A DNA stretch of 33,552 nucleotides from Desulfarculus sp. (GTDB lineage Bacteria > Desulfobacterota > Desulfarculia > Desulfarculales > Desulfarculaceae), in the NCBI GenBank assembly GCA_016208115.1, contig JACQYR010000007.1, forward strand, positions 1 to 33,552, written 5' to 3'. The position numbers and the translations under genes are program-made. A model generated the notes under the pieces. The model was not told the origin of the DNA. It saw only the letters and a program-made list of their open reading frames with translations, and ran no database searches. How positions within the stretch are numbered: position 1 is the first letter of the stretch; each line of letters opens with the position of its first letter. This document shows, piece by piece, positions 15,013 to 23,942 of this stretch.

Positions 15013-15458
15013 GGGCGGTCCTCCCTCAGCCTGGCCATGAGGTCCTGCACACCCACCAGGGAGCTAAGGCCGCACTGCTCGTAGTCGCGCGAGAAAGTCA
15101 AGGCGCCCTCCGGGCAGACCTCCACGCAAAGCCCGCACAGGGAGCAGCGCGCGAAGTCTATGAAGTAGAAGCGCGCCCGGTTGTGGCCGGCGGCCCTGGT
15201 CTTGCAGCCTTGCACCTTGATGACCCCGCTGGGGCAGGTGCGGAAGCACTCGCCGCAGGCCACGCAAAGGTGGCCGCCCTCCGGCGCCCGCACCAGCTCG
15301 ATGGGGCCGCGGAAGGCCGCCGGCAGGGGCAGCCGCTGGCGGGGATACTGCACCGTGGTCACGGGCTTGAACATGTAGCGCAGGGTCACGCCCATGCCGG
15401 TGGCCAGGCTCCAGGTCCCGCCCACCACCTCGCGCACATATTCCAGCAGCGGATTCAT
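15009..15458 (-). CDS. nuoI: NADH-quinone oxidoreductase subunit I (2x[4Fe-4S])
   Basis: This 149-residue subunit carries clusters N6a and N6b at the interface with the membrane arm. The motifs are CVACGECFRTCPSGVI and CSLCGLCVEVCPEGAL, with a further lone cysteine in each half that completes the sites. The N-terminal helix (LLEYVREVVGGTWSLATGMGVT) lies on the membrane. The ATG at 15458 is preceded by TAGGAG and starts seven bases after the nuoH stop. Confidence 0.96.
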   Translation of the reverse strand: MNPLLEYVREVVGGTWSLATGMGVTLRYMFKPVTTVQYPRQRLPLPAAFRGPIELVRAPEGGHLCVACGECFRTCPSGVIKVQGCKTRAAGHNRARFYFIDFARCSLCGLCVEVCPEGALTFSRDYEQCGLSSLVGVQDLMARLREDRP

Positions 15459-15465
15459 ATGGCTC

Positions 15466-15813
15466 CTAGCGCACGATCTTGAGCGCCACCGCCGTGACCA
15501 TGAGGTTGAGCACCGCGATGGGGATCATGTACTTCCAGGCGAAGTTCATCAGTTGGTCGAAGCGCAGCCGGGGGAAGGTCCAGCGCACCCAGATGACCAC
15601 GAAGATGAGCAGGTAGACCTTGAGCAAGAACCACCAGGGGCCGGGCCAGAAGGGGCCGCGCCAGCCGCCGAAGAACAGGGCCGTGGCCACCGAGGCCACG
15701 ATGAACATGTTGGTGTATTCCGCCAGGAAAAAAAGGCCGAACCGCATCCCGGAATACTCGGTGTGGAATCCGGCCACCAGCTCGCTCTCGGCCTCGGGGA
15801 TGTCGAAGGGCGC
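15466..15813 (-). pseudogene. nuoH: nuoH, C-terminal fragment
   Basis: This frame begins at [23 protein letters not shown], the highly conserved loop that contains the NuoH E-channel glutamates, and runs 115 residues to the normal end with three helices ([52 protein letters not shown]). Its only possible independent start, a GTG just before AGFHTEYSG, would leave too little to function. It belongs to the fragment at 15813-16280. The two frames meet at 15811-15816. Confidence 0.85.
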
Positions 15814-16280
15814 AAGAGGGCGTACTTGTTGTTGCTGGCCCAGCCGCCCATGAGGATGGCCAGCACGTTGAGCCCGCCGAAGGCGAAGATGAGCATCAGC
15901 CCCGCGTTGAGGTCGCGTATCTGCAAGTCCTGGCCAAAGGGGATGACCACGAAGGAGACCAGGACCGGCGCGAAGACCAGGATGGGGCTGAGCACGAACA
16001 GGGGCCAGCTCACCGCCGCCGGGGTTATGAGCTCCTTGCCCAGGAGCTTGGCGCCGTCCACCAGGGTTTGCAGCAGGCCGAAGGGACCAACTTCCTTGGG
16101 GCCGATGCGCAACTGGATGTGCCCGGCCACCTTGCGCTCCAGCCAGACCAAAAACAGGGCGTTGACCTGCACCCAGCCCAGGGTCAGCAACAAGCCCACG
16201 ATCATGGTCAGGGCCAGGGGGCCCAGGAAGCCCTCTAGCCAGTCCCAGAGCGCGGCGGGTATGTTGCTCAGCCAGGCCAT
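15813..16280 (-). pseudogene. nuoH: nuoH, N-terminal fragment
   Basis: NuoH anchors the peripheral arm and forms much of the quinone channel. This piece codes 156 residues, from [14 protein letters not shown] to [12 protein letters not shown], with the family landmarks [16 protein letters not shown] and [13 protein letters not shown]. After KYALL the frame continues into nonsense. The family's next roughly 65 residues (two transmembrane helices, beginning GAxRxxAQxxSYE and ending before APFD) are absent, and the remaining C-terminus is in another frame. The break is the same type as those in the NuoG/GltD gene. A start ATG with AAGGGAGG upstream is present, although at a long spacing of 16 bases. 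Confidence 0.85.
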
Positions 16281-16310
16281 GGTTTTTTGGCGTCTGCCTC
16301 CCTTAAGGGG

Positions 16311-17423
16311 TCAGCGGTCTATCTCGGGCATGACCACGTCCATGCTGCCCAGAATGGCGATGGTGTCGGCCACCAGGGTGTCGGGCAAAAGCACCGGCAG
16401 GATGCCCAGGTTGCTGAAGGAGGGCACCCGGAACTTGAGGCGCTGGGGCACCCGGCCGCCGTCGGAGGCCAGGAAGATGCCCAGGTGCCCCCGGGCCGTC
16501 TCATAGCTGGTGTGGTAGATGCCCGCCGGCGGGGCGATGAACTGGGGCACCCCCCGCGCCTTGACCGGTCCGCCGGGCAGGCGTTCAATCGCCTGCTCGA
16601 TGATGCTCAAGCTCTGCTCGATCTCCATCAGGCGCACCAGGTAGCGGTCCAGGCAGTCGCCGCCGGCGCGCACCGGGATGTCGAAGGCCAGTTCGGGGTA
16701 GAGGCCGTAGGGCTCGGCCTTGCGGATGTCAAAGCCCACGCCGCTGGCCCGCAGGCAGGGGCCGGTCAGCGCGTAGGCCCGGGCCAGGTCGGCGCTGATG
16801 ACCCCCACCCCCCGGGTGCGGTTGACGAAGATGACATTCCTGGTCACCAGGGTGTCGTAGTCCTTGAGGCGGGCGCGCATCTTGGGGATGAAGGCCCTGA
16901 CGCCCTCCAGGAAGTCCTGGCCCACGTCGTCCCTCACCCCCCCGAAGCGGCAGTAGCTATAGGTGAGCCGGCTGCCGGTGGCCAGGCCCAGGATGGCCAG
17001 GATGTCCTCGCGGTCGTCGAAGGCGTAGAGAAAGGGCGTGAAGGCCCCCAGGTCCATGAGATAGGCGCCGAACCACAACAGGTGGCTCGATATGCGGTTC
17101 AGCTCGGCGCAGATGACCCGGAGGTGCTCGGCGCGCGCGGGCACCTCCAGGCCGCAGGCCCGCTCCAGGGCCAGGCAGTAGGCGTGGTTGTACATCAGCC
17201 CCGAGAGGTAGTCCATGCGGCAGGGGTTGGGCATGAATTGCAGATAGGTGCGGTTCTGGGCCATGTGCTCGTGGCCCCGGTGGCTGTAGCCCAGGATGGG
17301 CTGGCATTCCACGATGCGCTCGCCATCCAGCCGGAGCAAGAGGCGCAGCACGCCGTGGGTGCTGGGGTGCTGGGGCCCCAGGTTGAGGTAGAAGGTGTCT
17401 TCGGTCAGGGCTTGTCGGTGCAC
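16311..17423 (-). CDS. nuoD: NADH-quinone oxidoreductase subunit D
   Basis: The 49-kDa subunit, related to hydrogenase large subunits, which forms the quinone-binding cavity with NuoB. It has 370 residues. Landmarks are NLGPQHPSTHGVLRL, GYSHRGHEHMAQNRTYLQ (quinone-site His and nearby Tyr region), MDYLSGLMYNHAYCLALE and the conserved end GSMDVVMPEIDR. As usual for NuoD, no metal-ligand cysteines of hydrogenase remain. The start is GTG at 17423 with GGGGAGG about ten bases upstream; no better ATG is nearby. It lies 38 bases after nuoC. Confidence 0.96.
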   Translation of the reverse strand: MHRQALTEDTFYLNLGPQHPSTHGVLRLLLRLDGERIVECQPILGYSHRGHEHMAQNRTYLQFMPNPCRMDYLSGLMYNHAYCLALERACGLEVPARAEHLRVICAELNRISSHLLWFGAYLMDLGAFTPFLYAFDDREDILAILGLATGSRLTYSYCRFGGVRDDVGQDFLEGVRAFIPKMRARLKDYDTLVTRNVIFVNRTRGVGVISADLARAYALTGPCLRASGVGFDIRKAEPYGLYPELAFDIPVRAGGDCLDRYLVRLMEIEQSLSIIEQAIERLPGGPVKARGVPQFIAPPAGIYHTSYETARGHLGIFLASDGGRVPQRLKFRVPSFSNLGILPVLLPDTLVADTIAILGSMDVVMPEIDR

Positions 17424-17461
17424 GGCGCTCGGCCCTCCCCGGTGTCCTCTGGTTAACGGCG

Positions 17462-17938
17462 CTACAACTCCATCTCGTCTCCCCCCAACTCGGGCCCGGC
17501 CTGGAAGTCCCTGAGCAGGGGGTGGAAGTCGGCGTCCTCCGGCAGCAGGATGCGTTTCAGGTTGGGGTGGCCGATGAAGCGCTGGCCCAGCATGTCGAAG
17601 ACCTCGCGCTCCTGCCAGTCGGCCGCCGGAAACACGCCGGCGATGCTCAGCACGCCCTGGCCCTTGGGCACCGCCGCCAGGGCCAGGACACGGCAGGGCG
17701 CCTGGTGCCGGCCAAAGACGTAAGCCAGGTCCAGGTGGCCGCCCCGGTCCACGGCGGTGATGTACTCCAGGTAGCAGCCCTCCTGGGCCATCATGGCCGC
17801 CAGCTCGCGCAGGTGGCCGGGGTTAAGCTCCAGGCGCAGGTGATAGCCCTGGCGCGGGTAATCGGCTTCAACCAGGGCGGCGGCACCCAGGCGCTGGCCC
17901 AGGCGGCGGCTCAGGCGCTCACAGGCCTGCGCGGTCAT
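17462..17938 (-). CDS. nuoC: NADH-quinone oxidoreductase subunit C
   Basis: The 30-kDa peripheral subunit, 158 residues. It contains the C-terminal signature [21 protein letters not shown] followed by [19 protein letters not shown]. The ATG at 17938 overlaps the nuoB stop (ATGA). The same frame is open further upstream, but that stretch is nuoB in another frame. Confidence 0.95.
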   Translation of the reverse strand: MTAQACERLSRRLGQRLGAAALVEADYPRQGYHLRLELNPGHLRELAAMMAQEGCYLEYITAVDRGGHLDLAYVFGRHQAPCRVLALAAVPKGQGVLSIAGVFPAADWQEREVFDMLGQRFIGHPNLKRILLPEDADFHPLLRDFQAGPELGGDEMEL

Positions 17939-18471
17939 GGCTGGCCCCCCGAACCCGCCCGCCCTGGGTAACGCGCGAAGCGGCGCAGAAGGTTGGTGCG
18001 CCCACCCTGGGTCAGGCGGTCCTGCAACTCCAGCATGCCCTGGATCAGGGCCTCGGGCCGGGGCGGACAACCGGGCACATAAATGTCCACGGGCAGTATC
18101 TTGTCGGCGCCGTTGACGATGGCGTACTGGCCGGGGTAGGTGAAGGGGCCGCCGCCGATGGCGCAGTTGCCCATGGCGATGACCCACTTGGGGGCGGGCA
18201 TCTGGTCGTAGAGGGTGACCACGGTGGCGGCCATCTTGCGGCTGATGGTGCCGGCCACGATCATCACGTCCGACTGCCGGGGCGAGGGGCGGAAGACGCC
18301 GGCCCCGAAGCGGTCCAGGTCGAAGCGCGCCGCCCCGGCGGCCATCATCTCGATGGCGCAGCAGGCCAGGCCGAAGGTCAGGGGCCACAGAGAGTTGGCC
18401 CGCACGGCGTCCAGCACCTGGCTCAAGACCGCCAGGCTCACCGGCGGGCCTTCCTGGCGGGCCTCTACCAT
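17935..18471 (-). CDS. nuoB: NADH-quinone oxidoreductase subunit B (cluster N2)
   Basis: This subunit carries the terminal [4Fe-4S] cluster N2, which reduces quinone. The tandem cysteines in [16 protein letters not shown], the cysteine in [11 protein letters not shown] and the one in [15 protein letters not shown] are all present. The [16 protein letters not shown] loop is classical. I place the start at the ATG at 18471, which overlaps the end of nuoA by seven bases and has AAGGGGG seven bases upstream. A GTG at 18489 would add six residues. The length of 178 is normal. Confidence 0.96.
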   Translation of the reverse strand: MVEARQEGPPVSLAVLSQVLDAVRANSLWPLTFGLACCAIEMMAAGAARFDLDRFGAGVFRPSPRQSDVMIVAGTISRKMAATVVTLYDQMPAPKWVIAMGNCAIGGGPFTYPGQYAIVNGADKILPVDIYVPGCPPRPEALIQGMLELQDRLTQGGRTNLLRRFARYPGRAGSGGQP

Positions 18472-18839
18472 TCGAACACCCCCTTGCACCAGGCGTAGAC
18501 CACCGCCAGGCTCAAAATGCCCACGAAGACCAATAGCCCCACCAGGTCGCGCCAGGCAAAGCCGCCATAGGCCACCAGCACCGGGAACAGGTAGAGCACG
18601 TCCACGTCAAAGGCCAGGAAGACCAGGGCGAAGAGGTAGTAGGCCACGCCGAACTGGATCCAGGCCTGGCCGATGGGCGGCATGCCCGATTCGTAGCTGA
18701 TGAGCTTTCTTAGGCCCACCCCGCGGGGGGTGATGAGGAAGGCCAGGAGGATGGGGACCAAGGCGAAGGCCACGCCCGCCAGCAAGAAGACCAAAACGAA
18801 TAGATAGTCCGCGCCGATTTGGTCTGACATATGCCGCAC
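18465..18839 (-). CDS. nuoA: NADH-quinone oxidoreductase subunit A, first gene of the nuo operon
   Basis: A three-helix membrane subunit of 124 residues. It has [42 protein letters not shown], the loop and helix with the conserved acidic residues of the quinone cavity. Two starts are close together: ATG at 18839 and ATG three codons later (MSDQIGADY). It is preceded by 240 bp of non-coding sequence, so transcription of the operon very probably begins there. Confidence 0.95.
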   Translation of the reverse strand: MRHMSDQIGADYLFVLVFLLAGVAFALVPILLAFLITPRGVGLRKLISYESGMPPIGQAWIQFGVAYYLFALVFLAFDVDVLYLFPVLVAYGGFAWRDLVGLLVFVGILSLAVVYAWCKGVFEW

Positions 18840-18986
18840 CGCCAGGTGACGGGGAGCAATTTGTGCGGAATCTTAGCTGTCCTCAAAAGTGCCTTGGCAA
18901 ATCCCGCCGCAGGCGGGCCAGGGTTGCGGTTCTAACGGAAGATGCCGCCTGCGCGGCCGAGGTGGAGCGCTAGTTACCCTAATTTC

Positions 18987-19016
18987 AGGCTACGGTTGGC
19001 CTGGCGGCCGCGTCAA
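18987..19016 (-). promoter_or_regulatory. Candidate nuo operon promoter and leader hairpin
   Basis: In the 242-bp region upstream of nuoA, the - strand reads TTGACG (19016-19011) and, 18 bases on, TAGCCT (18992-18987). The -35 is good and the -10 weak. A compact hairpin, CCCGCC-GCA-GGCGGG at 18902-18916, would lie in the leader RNA. The region is visibly less GC-rich than the genes. No clear activator or Fnr-like box is seen. Confidence 0.35.
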
Positions 19017-19081
19017 GTGACAATGTGAAAAATGTGCTTCCAGCGGGACTTTCGAGAAAGGACGCGGCCAGCCGGTGGGCC

Positions 19082-22000
19082 TCAGGCCCGGTCCAAGACC
19101 TTCCTGACCGTGATGAGCAGGTCGGCCCTCTTGAAGGGTTTGGCCACGAAGACCGCCCCCCCTTCCTGGAGCAGGTCGCGCACCCGGCCGCTGACCGCGT
19201 AGCCGCTGGCGATGACCACCCGGGCTTGGGGGCGCAGGGCCAGTATCTCTTCCACGGCCCGGCGGCCGCCCATGCCGGGCATGCCTAGGTCCATGACCAC
19301 CAGGTCTGGGATGCCGTCACCCCGGCGGTATATGGCCAGGGCCTCCTCGCCGCTCTGGGCCTGGAGCACCCGGTAGCCGGCCCCGGCCAGCAGGCGGGCG
19401 CCCACCTGGAGCAGGGGTTCCTCATCGTCCACCAGCAGGATGGTCTCGCGCCCGCCGGGCAGGTCCACGGCCGCCGGGGCCGCCGGGGCCGAATCGGCGG
19501 CCCGGGCCAGGGTGGGCAGGTAGATGTTGAAGGTGGTGCCGTGGCCGGGGGCGCTTTGGCAATGGATGTGTCCGCCGTGGTCCTTGACGATGCCGTAGAC
19601 CGTGGCCAGGCCCAGGCCGGTGCCCTGGCCCACCTCCTTGGTGGTGAAGAAGGGGTTGAACATCTTGTCCAGGGTCGTTTGGTCCATGCCCTGGCCAGTG
19701 TCGCCGATGGCCAGCAGCAGGTGTTCGCCCCTGAAGGTCTCGCCGCTGACCGGGCAGACCTGCTCCTCCAGGCTGACGGCGCTGGTGGCGATGGTCAGGC
19801 GGCCGCCCTCGGGCATGGCGTGGGCGGCGTTGGTGGCCAGGTTCATCAGCACCTGCTCCATCTGGGTGGGGTCGGCGTTGACCGCCGGCAGGCCGGTGGC
19901 CAGGTCGGCCGCGATGGCTATCATCTTGGGCAGCGCGTGCTTCAGCATGTCCAGGGCCTGGCGCACAGACTGGTTGAGGTTCAAGGGCCTTTTATCGCTG
20001 GCGGCCTGGCGGCTGAAGGTGAGTATGCGCCGCACCAGGTCGCGGGCGCGCTCGGCGGCCTTGATGATCTGGCCTATCTCGGCCCGGTTGTCGGCCCGCT
20101 TGCGGGCCATGTCCTGGGCGATCTCGGCGAAGCCCAGCACCGCGGCCAGGATGTTGTTGAAGTCGTGGGCGATGCCCCCAGCCAGGGTGCCAATGGCCTC
20201 CATCTTCTGGGCCTGGAAGAGCTGCTTCTCCAGCTCGGCCCGCTTCTGGCCGGCGGCCACCGCCTCGGTGATGTCGCGGGAGAACACGGCGAAGCCGGTC
20301 ACTCCCTGGTCCTGGCCGCGCACGGGGTAGAGATGGTTGTCATGGTGCAGGCCATCCTGCTCGTCGCGCCAGCGCAGGGGGCGGCCGCTTTTCATCACCT
20401 GGGCCAGTTGGCCGGCCAGGGCCTGGGCCCGCGGGGCCGGCAGCAAGTCCAGCAGGCGCCGGCCCAAGAGGCTGGCCGAGGGCTGGCCAACCCTCTGGGC
20501 GGCGGCCTCGTTGATGGCCTGGATGCGAAATCCCTCGTCCAGGAGCAGCACCGAATCGCTGGTGGCGTCCAACAGGCCCCGGGTGGCGGCTTGGCTCTTG
20601 AGCAGGGCTTCCTCGGCCTGGCGGCGGTCGGTGATGTCCACCAGCACCCCCACCACGCCCCTGACCTGGCCGTCCTCCACCTCGAAGCTGACGATGTCGC
20701 GCACCCACACCGGGCGGCCGTCGGCGGCCAGCATGCGGTAATCGAACTCGTGGGGGGTCAGGGCGGCGGCCGCCGCCAGGCAGGCCTGCTTGGCTTTCTC
20801 CCGGTCCTCGGGGTGCAGGTGTGCCTCCCAGAAATCGGGCTCGCTCAGCCACTGTTCGGCCGGATAGCCCAGGAGGTGCTCGGCCTCGGGGCTGACAAAG
20901 GTGAACTGGAAGCTGCCCGGCCGCCCGCGCCACACCACCACGCCCGCCGACTCCACCAGGAAGCGGTAGCGCTTCTCCGACTCCTTGAGCGCCTGCTCGG
21001 CCTCCTTTTGGGCCGTGATGTCGCGCATGAATCCCACCAGGCCCGTGGGTCCCTGGGGACCCATGACCACGCTGGCCGTGGCCAGTATCCACACGGTGCG
21101 GCCATCGGCGGCGGTGATGCGGTAGGCGAACTCGTGGTCCCGGCCCTGGGCGATTTCAGATTGGCAGTATTCCACCGTCACCTGGCGGTCGCGGGGGTCT
21201 ATGCGTTCTACCCAGCTTTGGAAATTGGTCCAGCTCTCCGCCGGGTAGCCCAGCAGATCCTCGATCTGCGGACCCATGTAGGTGAAGCGGTCCGCGGCCA
21301 GGTCAACCAGCCAGGGTATGGCGCGGGTGGATTCCAGAAGCAGCCGCAGCTCCCCTTCCCGCCGCCGCAGCCGCTCCTCCACGGCCACGATCTGGCTGAT
21401 GTCTACCACCACGGCCACGGCGCTGACCACCTCCTGGCCCTGGCGCACCGGCGACAGGCGTACCTGATAGTGGCTAAGAGGGCCGCCGGCCCCCGGCCCC
21501 TGGGCGCGGTACTCCACGGCTTGCCCGCTGGCCAAGACCTGGGTCAGGGCCTCTTTCACCTGGGGCCTCTGTTCGGAGGGTACCCAGGACGCGAAACGCG
21601 AGCCGATCAGTTGGGCCATGCTCAGGCCCGGGGCCACCCGGTTGGTATAGGCTATGCGTCCCTGGCGGTCCAACTCCACGATGTAGGCCGGGGCGTTTTC
21701 GGCGATGGTCTTGAGGCGCTCCTGGCTGTCCTGCGATTCCTGACGGGCCTGCTCGCGCTGGGTCACGTCGCTGAAGGACCATACCCGCCCCACCACCTGC
21801 TCGCCAATGCGCTGGGGCTGGGAGTGGCGTTCGAAAATGCGCCCGTCGTTAAGGTGCAGCAGCTCGAAGCTGGTGGCCTCGGGCTGGGCATACAACTGGC
21901 GCACCCTGGCCAGGAAGCCCTGGGGGTCCTTGAGCAGGCCGCGCACCCGGGACAGGGCCTTGTCGTCGTCGCGCTCGGCCAAGTCGTCGCCGGAGAGACC

Positions 22001-23284
22001 CCACATCTGGGCGAACTTCTGGTTCCACAGCACCAGGCGCCCTTGGCCGTCGGTCACCAGGACGCCGTCGGCGGTGGCTTCCAGGGTGGCGCTCAAGAGC
22101 GACAGGGTGCGCTCCATGGCCGCGGCCGCCGGCCTGACCACCCGGCGCAAGGCCACCACCAGCCCCAGCATGATGCACACCAGCACCACCCCCAGGGAGA
22201 AAAACTGCCAGAACAGGGCCTTCTGGGCCTGGGCCCGTAGTTGCCCGGCCCGCTCGCCGGCCAGGGCCAGCAGGGTGTCGCCCAATTGCCCCAGGCCCTC
22301 CAGCACCTGGCGGCCGCTGGTCAAGAATTGCGCCAGGGTCAGGTGATAGGGGCCGCCACCCCAGGCCTGGGCCAGCACTTGGTCGGCCTGGCGATGGTAT
22401 TCCTCCAGCACCCTGGCGTACTCCTCCAAGGGCTCCAGTAGGCGGCGGTCGGCCCCCTCGCCGCTGAAATAGCGCAGCCACTGCCGCTGCTGCTCGGCCT
22501 GGCCCCGCACCAGCAGGGCCTTCTGGTGGGTGGCCTGATCCAGGGGCTGGCCCGCGCACATCGCCGCCGCCAGCAGGGCCACCTCCTGCCCGGCGTTGTT
22601 GCGCAGGGCGATGAGGTTCAGCCGGAAGAGGGAGAGCCGGGCCAGGCCCCGGTTCATCTGGCTGAGCTGGCGGGCCAGTTGGGCCATGAGGCTGTCCAGG
22701 CACTCCATGGCCTGGTTGGTGGCCGCCAGCCAGGCCGCGGGCAGGGCGGGGTCGCGCTGGAGGCCGGCCAGGGCCAGGTCCCGGTCCACCTGCCCGCGCA
22801 GGGAAGCCACCCCCTCCCGGGCCTGGGCCAGGCGGCCGGCCAGGGCCGGCGCCGGAGGCATGCTAGCTCGCTCCAGTAGGGCCAGGGACTCTTGCAGGGC
22901 CGCCTGGCTGTCCTGGCGGCGCTCCTGGATGTAGGCCCGGTCGCCGGCCAGGATCTCCGGCGGCCCGGGATGGTGCAGCATCACGTAGGCCCGCCCCCGC
23001 TCGAAGCCCAGGTTGCGCGCCGCGATCAAAAGCTGGTTGGCGGCCTGGTTGACAACCTCCACCCGGTGGGAGAGCTGGTAGTCCTCCCAGGCCCGCAGGA
23101 TCACCGGCAGACTGGTGAGCAGATGTACCACGGCCAGGGTGAGCAGCACCGCCACCAGGATCTTGCGCATGGCCAGGCGGCTGGCCGCGGGGGGGGCGGG
23201 CTGGCCACCGGAGGGGCCACGATCTGGGCGCGCGGGCTGGCCGGAGGATCGCGGAATCATGCTGTCCACCAAACGGCCATGCAA
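19082..23284 (-). CDS. Multi-PAS hybrid sensor histidine kinase with C-terminal receiver (1400 aa)
   Basis: A membrane histidine kinase. It has a TM helix near 41-63, a long helical periplasmic sensor region to about 355 rich in heptad-like leucines (a four-helix-bundle type), and a second TM helix at 358-380. Five PAS domains follow at about 391-513, 521-640, 645-762, 770-890 and 898-1010. The H-box GGIAHDFNNILAAVLGFAEIA has H1040. The ATPase domain shows the N-box MNLATNAAHAM, DTGQGM and GTGLGLATVYGIVKDHGG. A receiver at 1280-1400 has DDE at 1286, phospho-acceptor D1332 and K1382. The PAS stack suggests integration of several cytosolic signals. No response-regulator gene is adjacent, so the attached receiver is the likely first target. 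Start: ATG 23284 as given; ATG 23260 is equally plausible and neither has a strong ribosome site. Confidence 0.93.
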   Translation of the reverse strand: MHGRLVDSMIPRSSGQPARPDRGPSGGQPAPPAASRLAMRKILVAVLLTLAVVHLLTSLPVILRAWEDYQLSHRVEVVNQAANQLLIAARNLGFERGRAYVMLHHPGPPEILAGDRAYIQERRQDSQAALQESLALLERASMPPAPALAGRLAQAREGVASLRGQVDRDLALAGLQRDPALPAAWLAATNQAMECLDSLMAQLARQLSQMNRGLARLSLFRLNLIALRNNAGQEVALLAAAMCAGQPLDQATHQKALLVRGQAEQQRQWLRYFSGEGADRRLLEPLEEYARVLEEYHRQADQVLAQAWGGGPYHLTLAQFLTSGRQVLEGLGQLGDTLLALAGERAGQLRAQAQKALFWQFFSLGVVLVCIMLGLVVALRRVVRPAAAAMERTLSLLSATLEATADGVLVTDGQGRLVLWNQKFAQMWGLSGDDLAERDDDKALSRVRGLLKDPQGFLARVRQLYAQPEATSFELLHLNDGRIFERHSQPQRIGEQVVGRVWSFSDVTQREQARQESQDSQERLKTIAENAPAYIVELDRQGRIAYTNRVAPGLSMAQLIGSRFASWVPSEQRPQVKEALTQVLASGQAVEYRAQGPGAGGPLSHYQVRLSPVRQGQEVVSAVAVVVDISQIVAVEERLRRREGELRLLLESTRAIPWLVDLAADRFTYMGPQIEDLLGYPAESWTNFQSWVERIDPRDRQVTVEYCQSEIAQGRDHEFAYRITAADGRTVWILATASVVMGPQGPTGLVGFMRDITAQKEAEQALKESEKRYRFLVESAGVVVWRGRPGSFQFTFVSPEAEHLLGYPAEQWLSEPDFWEAHLHPEDREKAKQACLAAAAALTPHEFDYRMLAADGRPVWVRDIVSFEVEDGQVRGVVGVLVDITDRRQAEEALLKSQAATRGLLDATSDSVLLLDEGFRIQAINEAAAQRVGQPSASLLGRRLLDLLPAPRAQALAGQLAQVMKSGRPLRWRDEQDGLHHDNHLYPVRGQDQGVTGFAVFSRDITEAVAAGQKRAELEKQLFQAQKMEAIGTLAGGIAHDFNNILAAVLGFAEIAQDMARKRADNRAEIGQIIKAAERARDLVRRILTFSRQAASDKRPLNLNQSVRQALDMLKHALPKMIAIAADLATGLPAVNADPTQMEQVLMNLATNAAHAMPEGGRLTIATSAVSLEEQVCPVSGETFRGEHLLLAIGDTGQGMDQTTLDKMFNPFFTTKEVGQGTGLGLATVYGIVKDHGGHIHCQSAPGHGTTFNIYLPTLARAADSAPAAPAAVDLPGGRETILLVDDEEPLLQVGARLLAGAGYRVLQAQSGEEALAIYRRGDGIPDLVVMDLGMPGMGGRRAVEEILALRPQARVVIASGYAVSGRVRDLLQEGGAVFVAKPFKRADLLITVRKVLDRA

Positions 23285-23337
23285 GGGGTGTACTGTCTCT
23301 GGACAGGCCAGTGGTTATCAGGGGTTTCTAGAGGGGG

Positions 23338-23366
23338 ATTCTCGCAAGCCGCGCCGGCCCTGGCAA
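23338..23366 (-). promoter_or_regulatory. Candidate promoter of the multi-PAS kinase gene
   Basis: The - strand carries TTGCCA (23366-23361), 17 bases, then GAGAAT (23343-23338), about 55 bp before the ATG at 23284. A short inverted repeat CTGTC/GACAG lies downstream of it at 23294-23305. The rest of the 210-bp gap up to the higA stop shows only GC-rich palindromes such as CTGGCGCCAG and no convincing terminator. Confidence 0.35.
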
Positions 23367-23494
23367 GGATATTCTCTGGCGGCGGGTTGGCTAAGGCGTC
23401 CGGCGGGCAAACTGAGCCCTGGCCGGCGGGCCAAGCCCCGGCGGGGGGAGCCTGGCGCCAGCGTCACAGGGGGGCTGGGCCGGCCCTTAGGTCT

Positions 23495-23749
23495 TCAGCA
23501 GAGCGAGGCCCGGTGATCGAAGCGCAGTTGCAGGTTGAGCCAAAACTTGGCGGCCACGCCGTAGTGGTGGGCCAGTTTCATGGCCATGGCCTCGGTGATG
23601 CGGCCCCGGCCGCTTATCAGCTCTTGGATGCGGCTGAGGGGCTCGTCCAAGGCCCGGGCCAGTTGGGCCATGGATTCCTGGTGGGGCAGCAGGAATTGAT
23701 CCAGGAGTATTTCACCGGGGTGGTCGGGGTTGAGCCTTGATGCGTGCAT
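23495..23749 (-). CDS. HigA-type XRE-family antitoxin-like regulator, orphan
   Basis: A protein of 84 residues, MHASRLNPDHPGEILLDQFLLP at the front: the HPGEIL signature of HigA/VapI-type addiction antitoxins. It has a helix-turn-helix at about 25-65 (SMAQLARALDEPLSRIQELISG) and the typical FWLNLQLRFD tail. The start at 23749 has GAGGGA nine bases upstream; the ATG at 23758 would sit on top of that site. The toxin HigB normally lies just upstream (about 90 codons), but the 190 bp there is AT-rich non-coding DNA and no RelE-like frame is seen on either side. It may be a leftover from a lost toxin-antitoxin pair or a free-standing regulator. Confidence 0.88.
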   Translation of the reverse strand: MHASRLNPDHPGEILLDQFLLPHQESMAQLARALDEPLSRIQELISGRGRITEAMAMKLAHHYGVAAKFWLNLQLRFDHRASLC

Positions 23750-23845
23750 ATTGCCCATCCCTCAAGTGGTAGCTTACGTACAAAAAAACTGAAAAACTCC
23801 CAGGTTATCCACATTTGGCAACATTAACCACCAATACCACAATAT

Positions 23846-23876
23846 ATAGTATGCGGCCTGGTTTTTACCTAGTCAA
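23846..23876 (-). promoter_or_regulatory. Promoter of the higA-like gene
   Basis: The - strand reads TTGACT (23876-23871), then 19 bases, then TACTAT (23851-23846), overlapping the AT-rich ATATATAG block. It is the most consensus-like promoter of the window and gives a leader of about 90 nt before the ATG at 23749. The downstream leader holds the palindromic GCTTACGTAC stretch, a possible autoregulatory site. The spacing is slightly long. Confidence 0.5.
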
Positions 23877-23942
23877 GCAGGATAAAGTGCCATCTGGGCG
23901 CGGAGTTGTGAAAATAATCCTCCCGCCTAGCGGCTTGGGGCG

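Noticed and set aside
19541-22240. An 899-codon open frame on + opposite the multi-PAS kinase
   Set aside because: It is the antisense of a well-supported kinase gene. Its composition (Gly, Ala, His, Gln rich) is the usual shadow of GC-rich codons, and no family is recognisable.
23759-23942. HigB toxin gene next to the higA-like gene
   Set aside because: The gap is too short for a roughly 90-codon toxin and no RelE-like frame is present.
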